64,000 nt of DNA from Dysgonomonadaceae bacterium zrk40 (GTDB taxonomy: Bacteria; Bacteroidota; Bacteroidia; Bacteroidales; Dysgonomonadaceae), in the NCBI GenBank assembly GCA_016916535.1, contig CP070276.1, positions 2,232,001 to 2,296,000 on the forward strand, read 5' to 3'. The notes below the pieces were generated by a model that saw only the letters and a program-made list of their open reading frames with translations, did not search any database and was not told the origin of the DNA. The position numbers and the translations under genes were made by a program. Shown piece after piece: positions 1 through 9,579 of this stretch. Numbering within the stretch: position 1 is the first letter of the stretch; the number at the start of each line of letters is the position of its first letter.

Positions 1-511
1 AAGCCACCACAACGTGGGAGGGCTTCCGGAGAAGATGAACCTGAAGCTGTGTGAACCACTGAAACTTCTTTTCAAGGATGAGGTGAGGCGCATCGGCCTT
101 GAACTGGGCATGCAGCCCCACCTGATCCACCGTCACCCTTTCCCCGGTCCGGGGCTTGGTATCCGAATTCTGGGTGATATCACACCGGAGAAGGTGCGCA
201 TGGCACAGGAGGCAGATGATATCTTCATCTCCAACCTGCGTGCAGCAGGTCTTTATGAACAGGTGTGGCAGGCGGGAGCGATTCTGTTGCCGGTACAATC
301 GGTGGGAGTGATGGGTGATGAACGCACCTATGAAAATACTATCGCATTGAGGGCTGTCACTTCGACCGATGCGATGACGGCCGATTGGGCTCATTTGCCC
401 TATCCTTTTCTGGCCAAGGTGTCGAATGAGATCATCAACCGGGTGAAAGGGGTTAACCGTGTGGTCTACGACATCTCCTCCAAGCCACCGGCTACAATCG
501 AGTGGGAGTGA
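1..511 (+). CDS. guaA: GMP synthase (glutamine-hydrolysing), C-terminal part
   Basis: Makes GMP from XMP, ATP and glutamine in the cytoplasm, the last step of guanine nucleotide synthesis. Only the last ~170 residues are in the window. The frame is open from base 2 and begins inside the family block [10 protein letters not shown], so the GTG at 14 is not the real start. The dimerisation/XMP-binding C-terminal domain is recognisable from [11 protein letters not shown], the [12 protein letters not shown] stretch and the C-terminal end KPPATIEWE, which is typical of GuaA. The gene converges on the minus-strand HD-domain gene, whose stop lies 22 bases away. I see no hairpin in the gap. Confidence 0.96.
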   Translation, partial: SHHNVGGLPEKMNLKLCEPLKLLFKDEVRRIGLELGMQPHLIHRHPFPGPGLGIRILGDITPEKVRMAQEADDIFISNLRAAGLYEQVWQAGAILLPVQSVGVMGDERTYENTIALRAVTSTDAMTADWAHLPYPFLAKVSNEIINRVKGVNRVVYDISSKPPATIEWE

Positions 512-533
512 ACCATCCTTACATGACAGTTCG

Positions 534-2663
534 TTAGGATTCTTCCTGACTCATCTTATTATCAGCTGTGTGATCTTGATCAGGCAGCTGTTTTTTTTCG
601 CTTTTGTTAAGTTCAGGGTAAGCTATACGGGAATGATAAATGGTCTGCAACTTCTCAACAAATACATCTTTCACCGTTTGGATGTCCCGGAAGGTGATGG
701 GAGCCAACTTGAAATAACCTTCATAGAGCTGAGCGTCGATGATCTTGTCTACCAATGTCCGGATCGATTCCTCTGTATATTCCGGAAGGCTACGGGAGGA
801 GGCCTCCACTGCGTCTGCCATCATCATGATTGCTTCTTCACGGGTGAATGGATTGGGACCCGGGTAACGGAAATCGGACTCATTGACCTCTTTTCCGGGG
901 TTTGCATTCTTCCATGAAATATAGAAGAATTTTGGCATGCTTGTGCCATGGTGTGTTTCGATGAAGTCGATGATCTGTTTAGGGATGTTATTTTTTTGTG
1001 CGATCTTCACCCCATCTTTCACATGATTGATGATGATGCGTGCGCTCTCTTCAAAAGGAAGTCCTGCGTGTGGATTCATGCCCGGTGTTTGGTTCTCGGT
1101 GAAGAATGCAGGATTCACCATCTTCCCGATATCATGGTAAAGCGCACCTGTACGGATAAGCGAAGCGTTGGCTCCCAGTTTTGAAGCCGCAGCCATCGCG
1201 AGGTTGGATACCTGCATCGAGTGTTGAAAAGTGCCCGGAGCCTTTTCCGAGAGCTCTTTCAGAAGTGGTTTGTTGATGTTGGAGAGCTCCACCAATGAAA
1301 CGCCGGAGATAAATCCAAACGACTGTTCTACCAGGTATACAAGGGTGTATGAGAACATGATAAAGATGAAGTTGATCAGGAAGTAAATCAGCATCACCCA
1401 GTTTGTTTCTTTGATGCTCCCCTCCTGGTATAACGTCAGACCCACATATACCAATACGTAAGTTAGCAGGATGAAAAAAGAGCTTCTGATAAGTTGTGAT
1501 CGTTCCGACAACTCTTTAAGCATAAAGATGGAAACCATCGCTACCGACATCTGAATTACGATAAACTCAAAGGGGTAGGGAACCATCAACGAGCTGAGAA
1601 TTACGGTGATCAGACTTGTGAAGAGTGCGGTACGTGAGTCGATGAAGGTACGGATCAGGATGGTCACGATGGCGTATGGGATAATGAATACGCTGAAGAG
1701 CTCAAAACGTACCGTCACGGCGGTGAGTAACAGAAAAATCACAATCAGCAATACCATGAAGACCACATGCTTGCGGTTGCGATATTCGTTGGGTCGAAAA
1801 AAGAGAAGGTACATGTAAAATGATCCGAACATCAGTAGGATCAGCATCAGTTGCCCTACAATTATTCCGCTGTTTTTGCCGGCACCACCGCTGCGTTCCT
1901 CGGTAACCCGCTTCAACGAGGAGAGGATGTTGTAGGTGTGGGCATCGACGATTTCTCCCTGGTCAATGATTCGCTGTCCTAGCTGCACCATTCCACGGCT
2001 GATGTCTATCTGTTGAATAAACTCTTTTTCTGCTTTTTCTGAAGTGGCGGCATCGAAGATGATGTTCTCCCTAATGTAGTCATTGATGTCAGCAGATCTC
2101 AATCGTTCGACATCCATCGACTCCGGTAAATCATCCAATACTTTTTCATAGGCGGATCGAATCGTGAAGAATGATTCAACGTTTCTTGAATCAGCCATGT
2201 TCCCTTCCTTGAGACGCAGGCCGCCTGTTACAGATGCAGCAATGCGGTCATAATCCTCGGAACGCATGATGCCTTCCTCGTATACCTCCTGCAACTTTTT
2301 ACGAATGTAGAGTTTGTAGTCCGCCGATAACTCTGACATCCTTTCTTTCAGGTTCACGTCGGCATCGAAATCTGCCAAAGCATTTTTCTGCACCTCGTCA
2401 TCGATTTCAAAATAGGGCTCGTAGTATTGCAGAAGGCTGTCCTGCTCAGCCTGCAGTTGTTCCGTTGTTTTGTATATCGGGAAATCGAATGGAGCCGTCA
2501 ACAACCCGTATTGCCATGGTCTTCCTTCGTTGAAAGAGTACTTGAAGCTGCTCTGCCGGGGAAAGAGGTAAGTTACGAGCAGAACCGCAATGACAAAGAC
2601 CAGTGGAACAAATACGCGGGTGCGGATCTTTATTTTTTTCTTCTTCGATTGGTTTGCGTGCAT
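534..2663 (-). CDS. pgpH: 7TM receptor with HD domain (PgpH-type c-di-AMP phosphodiesterase)
   Basis: Inner-membrane protein of 709 residues with the PgpH architecture: a cytoplasmic basic start, one membrane segment (~17-35), an extracytoplasmic 7TMR-HDED region (~40-260), a block of about seven membrane segments (~265-450), and a cytoplasmic HD phosphohydrolase domain with HDIGK at ~510-514 and the HHG of ETHHGTSM. Family members hydrolyse cyclic di-AMP, which controls turgor and cell-wall processes; the substrate is inferred from the family, not shown here. The length is usual for Bacteroidota members. The gene converges on guaA, and a 205-bp gap separates its start from the next, divergent gene. 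Confidence 0.9.
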   Translation of the reverse strand: MHANQSKKKKIKIRTRVFVPLVFVIAVLLVTYLFPRQSSFKYSFNEGRPWQYGLLTAPFDFPIYKTTEQLQAEQDSLLQYYEPYFEIDDEVQKNALADFDADVNLKERMSELSADYKLYIRKKLQEVYEEGIMRSEDYDRIAASVTGGLRLKEGNMADSRNVESFFTIRSAYEKVLDDLPESMDVERLRSADINDYIRENIIFDAATSEKAEKEFIQQIDISRGMVQLGQRIIDQGEIVDAHTYNILSSLKRVTEERSGGAGKNSGIIVGQLMLILLMFGSFYMYLLFFRPNEYRNRKHVVFMVLLIVIFLLLTAVTVRFELFSVFIIPYAIVTILIRTFIDSRTALFTSLITVILSSLMVPYPFEFIVIQMSVAMVSIFMLKELSERSQLIRSSFFILLTYVLVYVGLTLYQEGSIKETNWVMLIYFLINFIFIMFSYTLVYLVEQSFGFISGVSLVELSNINKPLLKELSEKAPGTFQHSMQVSNLAMAAASKLGANASLIRTGALYHDIGKMVNPAFFTENQTPGMNPHAGLPFEESARIIINHVKDGVKIAQKNNIPKQIIDFIETHHGTSMPKFFYISWKNANPGKEVNESDFRYPGPNPFTREEAIMMMADAVEASSRSLPEYTEESIRTLVDKIIDAQLYEGYFKLAPITFRDIQTVKDVFVEKLQTIYHSRIAYPELNKSEKKQLPDQDHTADNKMSQEES

Positions 2664-2868
2664 ACCTCAGACAATTGGATAGAGTTCAATTCCTTTAAAC
2701 AAATTAGCCGATGAAAAGTTTTGTCAATAGGGCTCCTCCTGCCATTTCTGTGACAAAGAAATCCCCGGATCTCTTTTTTTCATCAGGTCAAATTATTCAA
2801 TTACTTTTGCACCGGATAAAAATCGTTCTCATGCAGAGAAGATAGAAGGCCAAATTTAATTTATAGGT

Positions 2869-3834
2869 ATGGAGGAGCGTATCATGCATTCTGAAATTGA
2901 TCTAGTTTACATGTGGGTTGATGGTAGTGATCCAGTCTGGATTGCAAAAAAACAACAGGTTACAGGTAAGGTGAGTGATCAATCGGAAGAAAATAACAGG
3001 GGACGATACATCAACAATGATGAACTAAGGTATTCTCTTCGTTCAGCAGAGTTGTATGTTCCCTGGGTTAGGAAAATATTTATCGTGACCGATAACCAGT
3101 CCCCTGACTGGCTGGTGAGAGATCATCCAAAAATAGAGGTGGTGGATCATACGGAGATACTTCCCCCGGAGGCGCTTCCCTGTTTTAATTCCAGCGTCAT
3201 CGAATATTTCATTCACAGGATACCCGGGTTGGGCGAACGCTTCTTGCTGGCGAATGATGATCTTTTCTTCGGCAAACCTCTCAAATCCTCTTTTTTCTTT
3301 GATTCCAATGGTTTACCCTATGTGCGATTGAAAAGGAAAGTGTTGGGCCGATGGCACTACGCGGTGAAAAAGTTATTTCGAAAACGATTGGGTCAGTACA
3401 TTTCAAAGGTCCTTGAGGGTGCTGTCATGGTACATCAGCAATTTGGTAAGTTTTATTCGGGAATTCCACATCACAACATAGATGCATATCGAAGGGATGA
3501 CTACCGCTATGCCGCGGAACAGGTCTTCGGTGACAAGGTAAAGGCGTCACTGGGAAGTCATGTTAGACAGTATGGTGATTTGCACCGTTCCGCATTCTCC
3601 TATTATATTCTGGCTACAGATAAGGCACACCTGAGATATGTAAATCGTCGAGAATCTCTGAGGCTGAATGTTCACAAGCAACATTTCATGAAACGATTGA
3701 TGCGTTTCAATCCTTCCCTGTTCTGTCTGAACGACAGCCAACGTGTCTCGGATGCTGATCGTGAGGCTATAAAACCATTCCTGGAAATGCTCTTCCCTCA
3801 AAAATCATCGTTTGAAAAGACAAATGTAGAGTGA
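2869..3834 (+). CDS. Stealth-family sugar-1-phosphate transferase
   Basis: 321 residues. It carries the conserved Stealth regions: CR1 near the start (DLVYMWVDGSDP), CR2 from the NNDELRYSLRS block through PWVRKIFIVTD to the NSSVIEYFIHRIP and ANDDLFFG motifs, and a C-terminal CR4-like end (FPQKSSFE). Stealth proteins transfer hexose-1-phosphate to glycans and build phosphodiester-linked capsule or surface polymers. The sugar cannot be told from sequence. Two in-frame ATGs exist, at 2869 and 2884; GGAGGAG lies just before the second, which is therefore also plausible. It runs tail to tail with a second, diverged Stealth gene, with 3 bases between their ends. Confidence 0.88.
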   Translation: MEERIMHSEIDLVYMWVDGSDPVWIAKKQQVTGKVSDQSEENNRGRYINNDELRYSLRSAELYVPWVRKIFIVTDNQSPDWLVRDHPKIEVVDHTEILPPEALPCFNSSVIEYFIHRIPGLGERFLLANDDLFFGKPLKSSFFFDSNGLPYVRLKRKVLGRWHYAVKKLFRKRLGQYISKVLEGAVMVHQQFGKFYSGIPHHNIDAYRRDDYRYAAEQVFGDKVKASLGSHVRQYGDLHRSAFSYYILATDKAHLRYVNRRESLRLNVHKQHFMKRLMRFNPSLFCLNDSQRVSDADREAIKPFLEMLFPQKSSFEKTNVE

Positions 3835-3837
3835 TCG

Positions 3838-4830
3838 TTACAACTCAAAGTCTGATTTCTCCGGAAGAATGGTCTGAAATGCTTTGTTCAGTTGCTCCAT
3901 CACCGCTTCGTAATTGCGGATATGACCGTTGTCGTTCAGGCAGATAAGCTTGTATTGTTGCTCCTCGATTGCCCTGATAGCCTGTTTCGATTTGAGAATC
4001 AGTGGAAACATCTTGGTGTCGCTGTAGGTGTTGTAGGGATTGAAGTTGGAACGGCAGATCTGCCAGGTGCGGAACAATTCAGGGGTATAATCACTTGTGT
4101 TCCGAAACCGGTTCACCGAAACGGCTGTCAGTTGCTCTCCGGCATAATCCCACACCTCTTCAAAGGTTGATTTAAGGAAGGGTTGTGCATTGTGCGGGGT
4201 GATGAGGGTGACAAACTTATCATAGGGCTGCAACAGTCGGGTGAGTCTGCTTCTTTTCCCGTAGGATGGGTGAAACCATTTGTCATGGTCGCGCGACAGT
4301 ACCTCTCGTTTGTCGAATCGTTTGTTGATGAGCCGGATATTGTTTTTTAGTGTTTTCGACCAGAGGCCAATACCCGAATTGTGTCGGAATGCTGCAATAT
4401 CGTTTGGCAAGCCATTGGTGAAGAAACGTTCCTGTGTAAGGTGGTTGATGATGAAAAAATCATCGTTAAAATAGACAAAGTGCTCGGAGAGATCAGGGAT
4501 CCGATGAATGTAGCTCTCGATCAGTGTTGAGTTGAAGACCGGAAGGTATTGTGTGGGAATATAATCTGAATGATTAACCAGCTGCAGTTTGGGGTGGTCG
4601 GCGTTCAACCATTCCGGCTTTTGGCCACAAGTAACAAAATGTACTTTGCGTACCCATGGTGCGAATTTTTCTAACCCCCTGAACCAGTATCTCAGAAGGC
4701 CATGGTCCCGAAAACGGGCTTCTGTCATCTCATTCTTCAGGTTATCGATTTTACCGGAGTGTTTCGCAAAATCAGTTTTCCATGTTGGGTCATCCATGTC
4801 TACCCAAGTGACTACAAAATCAATTTCCAT
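3838..4830 (-). CDS. Stealth-family sugar-1-phosphate transferase
   Basis: About 330 residues from the chosen ATG at 4830, which puts the CR1 motif (IDFVVTWVDMDDPTW) at the very N-terminus as in relatives. An upstream in-frame ATG at 4866 would overlap gltX by 8 bases. CR2 is clear (GLLRYWFRGLE, APWVRKVHFVT, FNSTLIESYIHRIP, YFNDDFFI), and CR4 is seen at the end (ILPEKSDFEL). Predicted role: transfer of a sugar phosphate in surface glycan synthesis, in the cytoplasm. It is probably co-transcribed behind gltX. It is clearly related to the convergent gene at 2869-3834 but diverged, so the two may have different acceptors. Confidence 0.87.
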   Translation of the reverse strand: MEIDFVVTWVDMDDPTWKTDFAKHSGKIDNLKNEMTEARFRDHGLLRYWFRGLEKFAPWVRKVHFVTCGQKPEWLNADHPKLQLVNHSDYIPTQYLPVFNSTLIESYIHRIPDLSEHFVYFNDDFFIINHLTQERFFTNGLPNDIAAFRHNSGIGLWSKTLKNNIRLINKRFDKREVLSRDHDKWFHPSYGKRSRLTRLLQPYDKFVTLITPHNAQPFLKSTFEEVWDYAGEQLTAVSVNRFRNTSDYTPELFRTWQICRSNFNPYNTYSDTKMFPLILKSKQAIRAIEEQQYKLICLNDNGHIRNYEAVMEQLNKAFQTILPEKSDFEL

Positions 4831-4858
4831 CTTATTTGCAATTAAGGTTTCCCGATCT

Positions 4859-6373
4859 CTATGCAATATTTTCTACTGCCCGGCGAAGCCTGCGAACTGT
4901 TTCATCTTTGCCAATCAGTTCCGTAATCAGGAACATGTGAGGGCCTTTTCCGGCACCTACCACCGCCAGACGGAAAGCGTTCATCACATTTCCGGTGTGG
5001 TAGTTGTTGCGCTGGATCCAATCCATCACAATTGACTCCTGTGCATCAGCAGAGAAGTCATCCATCGCTTCGAGCATGGCTGCCAACTCATTCATCTGTG
5101 CAGGAGTCTCCTCTTTCCACCGTTTGCGCACCGTTTTCTCATCGTAGCTCACGGGTGCCTCGAAAAAATAGGATGACTGATCCCACAACTCGTGTGCGAA
5201 GTGAACGCGCTCTTTCACGATGCCTGCCACTTGTACAATCATCTCCTTCGGAGCGTTGATGCCCCGCTGATTCAATTCAGACATGAAGATCTCTGCCAAC
5301 ATGTTGTTGGGCAAGTTGAGGATGTATTGGTGGTTAAACCATTTTGCTTTCTCCAGATCGAAGCGGGCACCGCTCTTGCTACACCGTTCAAACGTGAAGG
5401 CGTGTGTAAGCTCCTCGAGAGAGAATATTTCCTGTTCCGTGCCGGGGTTCCATCCTAGGAATGCAAGGAAGTTAATCACCGCTTCGGGTAAGTAGCCACT
5501 CTCGCGAAATCCGGAGGAGCGATCGCCGCTCTGGGGGTCTTGCCATTCCAGCGGAAATACGGGGAAGCCGAGGCGATCACCGTCTCGTTTACTCAGTTTG
5601 CCATTGCCCTCCGGTTTAAGCAACAGAGGCAGGTGTGCGAATTGGGGCATGCTTTTTTCCCAACCGAGACTCCGGTAAAGCCATACGTGCAGAGGCGCGG
5701 ATGGAAGCCACTCCTCACCGCGAATCACATGGGTGATTTTCATCAGGTGGTCGTCAACCACGTTGGCCAGGTGGTAAGTGGGAAGCTCATCGGCCGACTT
5801 GTAAATCACCTTGTCGTCGAGCACCGATGAGTTGATCACCACTCTACCGCGAATCAGGTCGTGCACAACAATCTCCTGTCCCGGTTCAATCTTGATGCGT
5901 ACCACATACTGTGCCTTGCTTTGTATCAGGCGGTTGGTCTCTTCTTTTGTGAGGGTGAGGCTGTTGCGCATCTTCATGCGGGTTGAAGCATCATACTGGA
6001 AGTTTGCTTTTTCTGCACGTTGTGATTCAAGTTCTTCGGGTGAGTCGAAAGCGATATAGGCTTCCCCTGCTTCCAGAAGCCGGTGCACATACTCCTTGTA
6101 GATCTCCTTTCGTTGTGACTGTTTGTAGGGGCCGTAGTTCCCTCCCTGCCGCGGACTTTCATCGAAAGAGAGTCCCAACCAGTCGAAAGTCTCCTGGATA
6201 TACTCCTCGGCACCCGGTACAAAACGTGTAGAGTCTGTATCTTCAATGCGTAGAATGAAGGAGCCTCCCTGTTGTCGTGCGAACAGGTAGTTGTAGAGGG
6301 CAGTGCGTACACCGCCAATATGTAGTGGCCCGGTGGGGCTGGGAGCAAAACGTACTCTTGGTTTTTGTTGCAT
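4859..6373 (-). CDS. gltX: Glutamyl-tRNA synthetase
   Basis: Charges tRNA-Glu with glutamate (class I synthetase, cytoplasm). The 504 residues include the HIGH-type signature [13 protein letters not shown] at ~8-20 and the KMSKS-type loop as KLSKRDG near residue 260, followed by the helical anticodon-binding C-terminal half. Length is normal for the family. The downstream Stealth gene follows closely and may be read through from gltX. The ~240 bases upstream, between this start and the end of the WbqC-like gene, contain no other gene that I can support. Confidence 0.97.
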   Translation of the reverse strand: MQQKPRVRFAPSPTGPLHIGGVRTALYNYLFARQQGGSFILRIEDTDSTRFVPGAEEYIQETFDWLGLSFDESPRQGGNYGPYKQSQRKEIYKEYVHRLLEAGEAYIAFDSPEELESQRAEKANFQYDASTRMKMRNSLTLTKEETNRLIQSKAQYVVRIKIEPGQEIVVHDLIRGRVVINSSVLDDKVIYKSADELPTYHLANVVDDHLMKITHVIRGEEWLPSAPLHVWLYRSLGWEKSMPQFAHLPLLLKPEGNGKLSKRDGDRLGFPVFPLEWQDPQSGDRSSGFRESGYLPEAVINFLAFLGWNPGTEQEIFSLEELTHAFTFERCSKSGARFDLEKAKWFNHQYILNLPNNMLAEIFMSELNQRGINAPKEMIVQVAGIVKERVHFAHELWDQSSYFFEAPVSYDEKTVRKRWKEETPAQMNELAAMLEAMDDFSADAQESIVMDWIQRNNYHTGNVMNAFRLAVVGAGKGPHMFLITELIGKDETVRRLRRAVENIA

Positions 6374-6612
6374 CTTAATATTCTCTCTTTTGTTGATCCA
6401 AACAACCCTTAATCAGAGGGTGTTGGTGTATGGGGCGTTTTATTTAAAACCTTGTTTTTTTACAATCTGCAAAGATAGGGAAAAAGCTCCGGTCATACAG
6501 CTTCTGTTGCTCAAAAATGTGAAGGCTGTTCACTGATAACGAATCCCATGCAACCAAATAACTTTTTTTTATCAAGACAAACCATCAGCCACGAGGCATG
6601 ATTCTTTGTGAA

Positions 6613-7254
6613 TCAGTCTACTTTCATCCTTCTGAGAATCAGTCTTGTTTCGTTCCCCATGTTGAACAGCAGGTCTATGATACTCAGGTCATGCATCAAG
6701 CCACTATTGTCAGCAAACACTTGGTAATAATAAGGTATTTGGTAAGGGGAGGGTCTTTTTGGATGTATCAGCTCCCTGTAATCCATCATCCCATTGGGAG
6801 GATCATTCACATATGCTGAGGTGTAGGAAACTGTAGTTTCAATACTGATCAACCGACCGATCAGCTGACGCAACCCTTCGTTAAAGTCATGCAGAAAAGA
6901 GAACCTCTTCTCATAATAGAGACGAAATTCGTCTTCATAATATTGAAAGAAGGGTGTAGATCGGTATGCCGACAAGATGGCGTTCCAGTGCAAATGCTGC
7001 CAATTCCCGTGGTCGGCAATCCGAATATCACGCATGGTGCACTTGTTGCCGGAGTTTTTTTCAACCGGTATGCTCAAGGGAAGTATCCCGTTGGCACCGG
7101 CAATGTGACAACGGTTTCGATAGCTCTGTTTCTGGTAGTGATCGCAGACTTCTATTGTTGCATTTTCAGCATTGAAAAGCAATGCATAGTAGGTGACAGG
7201 TGCAAGATAGCAGGAGGAGAGCAGCACCGTGTGATGTGCTATTCCATTGCTCAT
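6613..7254 (-). CDS. WbqC-like family protein
   Basis: 213 residues resembling the WbqC family (SSCYLAPVTYYALL near the start, QKQSYRNRCHIAGANG, LSIPVEK, WQHLHWNAILSAYRSTPFFQYYED). Family members often sit in O-antigen or glycan loci but their biochemistry is poorly defined, so no reaction is assigned. The start ATG overlaps the lepB stop by 4 bases (ATGA), which indicates translational coupling at the end of a dapB-lepB-wbqC operon. Confidence 0.85.
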   Translation of the reverse strand: MSNGIAHHTVLLSSCYLAPVTYYALLFNAENATIEVCDHYQKQSYRNRCHIAGANGILPLSIPVEKNSGNKCTMRDIRIADHGNWQHLHWNAILSAYRSTPFFQYYEDEFRLYYEKRFSFLHDFNEGLRQLIGRLISIETTVSYTSAYVNDPPNGMMDYRELIHPKRPSPYQIPYYYQVFADNSGLMHDLSIIDLLFNMGNETRLILRRMKVD

Positions 7255-8720
7255 GCCGGAACACTTGCGCTACGGAACAGCCTGTTCCAGCGTATCTTCC
7301 CGTTGAACCATCCCTTGTCTTTTTCCAGTGATAACCAGATAAGCATTGGCTTACCCACGATGTGATCTTCCGGAACGAACCCCCATACCCGGGAGTCGGC
7401 TGAGTTGTGGCGGTTGTCGCCCATCATGAAGTAATAATCGAACCGGAAGGTGTAGGAGTCAGCTTCTTCGCCGTTGATAAACACCTTTCCGTCACGATAT
7501 TCAAAGTCATTCCCTTCATAGTTCTTGATGCAGCGTTCGTATGCCGCCACCTTGAAAGGCAGGTTGTCGTTGAAGGTGATCGTCTCCCCCTTCTTGGGAA
7601 TCCAGAGGGGACCGAACGTGTCGCGCGACCAGCCACTGTTGTAGCTGAGGGGATAATAGTAACTCATACCAGGCTGTTCTTTCTCTTTGATGATCTTCCA
7701 CACAAACGGCTTGGCTTTTAATCCGGCTACCATCTCCTCTGTGAGGGGAATGCTGAAATAGATACGTCCGTTGTTCCCGTTACGGGGCTGCAAACCGAAC
7801 ATGGCCAGGTTTAAACTGTCCACCCCTGTCAGATCCTGTGAGCGTGTGACCACCTGTCCGTAGTTGTTCTGCGTTTCATAGTCAGCCTTGTTGATGCCCA
7901 GCTCTTCGAATACCTCACTGGCAATTGTGGTACCGTCGGTGTGAATCATATAGTTGTGTTGGGAATAGCGTGGGTTAGGCAGATAGTTGCCGTCGATGAA
8001 AACACTGTCATTGCTCAAAGAAATGGTCTCTCCCGGCAGCCCGATGCAGCGCTTCACGTAGTTCTCCCTCCGGTCCACCGGGCGGTAGACGATTTCTCCA
8101 TAGGTGCGCCGGTCTGATCGCACACCGCTGCTGCCATTGGCATTTAGCTTCGAGAGAGTGTAGAAGTCAACTCCCTGCATGTTGAGAGCCACCGTGTCAC
8201 CGGTAGGGAAGTTGAAGACCACGATATCGTTTCGTTCCACTTTGCCAAACCCTTTCAGTCGTTTGTATTTCCATTGCGGCTTCTCGATGTATGACTTGCC
8301 GCCCACCACCGGCATGGTGTGTTGTGCCAGCGGAAAAGAGAGTGGTGTGATGGGAGCGCGTGGGCCATAGCTTAGTTTGCTCACCGCCAGGAAATCACCT
8401 ACCAGTAGTGATTTTTCCAACGAGGAGGTGGGTATCTGATAGTTCTGGAAGAAGAAGGTGTTGATGAAATAGACCGCCACCAACGCGAAGAGGATTGCAT
8501 CCACCCATTCCATGGTCTTGCGGAATGGTTCGTTCTTCGATTTCTTCCAGAAGGACCAGGGGATGAACTTGGTGATGTAGATGTCGAAGAAGAGTAGTGT
8601 GAACAGTAGTATCCAAGGTGATCCTGCCCAGAGTGAGAATAGCAGTGTTGCAGCGACCCAGACGGCAAACCAAAACCATTGATGTTGTGTTGCCGATGAA
8701 ACACGTTGTTTGAATGTCAT
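7251..8720 (-). CDS. lepB: Signal peptidase I (S26)
   Basis: Membrane serine protease that removes signal peptides from exported proteins. The 489 residues start with two or three membrane segments (~16-95), followed by the catalytic serine in IPTSSLEKSL (Ser100 by alignment to IPSGSMEPTL), the lysine region VKRCIGLPGETIS, and the C-terminal box GDNRHNSADSR. It is much longer than E. coli LepB because of a large extracytoplasmic insertion between the lysine region and the GDN box, which is usual in Bacteroidota. It follows dapB by 24 bases and overlaps the next gene by 4. Confidence 0.95.
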   Translation of the reverse strand: MTFKQRVSSATQHQWFWFAVWVAATLLFSLWAGSPWILLFTLLFFDIYITKFIPWSFWKKSKNEPFRKTMEWVDAILFALVAVYFINTFFFQNYQIPTSSLEKSLLVGDFLAVSKLSYGPRAPITPLSFPLAQHTMPVVGGKSYIEKPQWKYKRLKGFGKVERNDIVVFNFPTGDTVALNMQGVDFYTLSKLNANGSSGVRSDRRTYGEIVYRPVDRRENYVKRCIGLPGETISLSNDSVFIDGNYLPNPRYSQHNYMIHTDGTTIASEVFEELGINKADYETQNNYGQVVTRSQDLTGVDSLNLAMFGLQPRNGNNGRIYFSIPLTEEMVAGLKAKPFVWKIIKEKEQPGMSYYYPLSYNSGWSRDTFGPLWIPKKGETITFNDNLPFKVAAYERCIKNYEGNDFEYRDGKVFINGEEADSYTFRFDYYFMMGDNRHNSADSRVWGFVPEDHIVGKPMLIWLSLEKDKGWFNGKIRWNRLFRSASVPA

Positions 8721-8744
8721 AGCGTCAATTCTTACAATATCTGT

Positions 8745-9464
8745 TTATAACGAACCCAGCATGTCTTTCATGCCGAGGAGTCCCTTCCTGCCTTTGGTGA
8801 ACTCGGCAGCCAGCACTGCTCCCAACGCAAATCCGGAGCGATTCTTCGCATCATGTGTGATGCGGATGGTGTCACTTGCCGATTCATAGATGACGGTGTG
8901 GATGCCTGGTACTTCCCCTTCTCGAAAGGCGTCTATTGTGAGTTCACCTGATGTGCCTTTCTCACCCAGTACCCACTTCTCCTTTCGTTCCACCTGTTCG
9001 ATGATTCCCTCGGCCAGGGTGATGGCAGTGCCGCTTGGAGCGTCCAGCTTGTGGATGTGGTGTGTCTCCTCCATCCGTATCTCATAATCTGTGAACCGGT
9101 TCATGATCTTTGCCAGATAGTTGCTCAGTGCGAAGAAGATATTGACACCAAGACTAAAGTTGGATGCGTAGAAGAAGGTCTTTCCGTTTTTGTTGCACTC
9201 CTCCCTGATTTCATCCATGTGTTCCAGCCATCCAGTGGTGCCCGATACAACAGGTACCCCGGCTGCGAATGCTCTCCTGTAGTTGTGAAGGGCGCTCTGC
9301 GGTGAGGTGAATTCTATTGCCACCTCGGCACTCGCAAATGCGGGTGAAGTGAATTTATCCTCTTCTCCTATATCAATTGTGCATACAATCTCATGTCCTC
9401 TCTCCCGGGCGATGCGTTCAATTTCATGTCCCATCTTCCCGTATCCAATCAATGCTATTTTCAT
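8745..9464 (-). CDS. dapB: 4-hydroxy-tetrahydrodipicolinate reductase
   Basis: NAD(P)H-dependent step of the diaminopimelate/lysine pathway, which feeds peptidoglycan. The 239 residues show an N-terminal Rossmann motif (GYGKMG at ~7-12), the SGTTGW block, and the substrate-binding ETHHIHKLDAPSGTA region with its catalytic His-His and Lys. It appears to be the first gene of a dapB-lepB-wbqC minus-strand unit. Confidence 0.96.
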   Translation of the reverse strand: MKIALIGYGKMGHEIERIARERGHEIVCTIDIGEEDKFTSPAFASAEVAIEFTSPQSALHNYRRAFAAGVPVVSGTTGWLEHMDEIREECNKNGKTFFYASNFSLGVNIFFALSNYLAKIMNRFTDYEIRMEETHHIHKLDAPSGTAITLAEGIIEQVERKEKWVLGEKGTSGELTIDAFREGEVPGIHTVIYESASDTIRITHDAKNRSGFALGAVLAAEFTKGRKGLLGMKDMLGSL

Positions 9465-9579
9465 TATTTTATTTTCTATCTACCTGCCTATGACAGGTTA
9501 TGTAACCAACAAAAGTACAAAATAAATAGTTACTGAATGTGCTATCACTCATAAAATCACCAACCGCTGCTTGCAGCGA

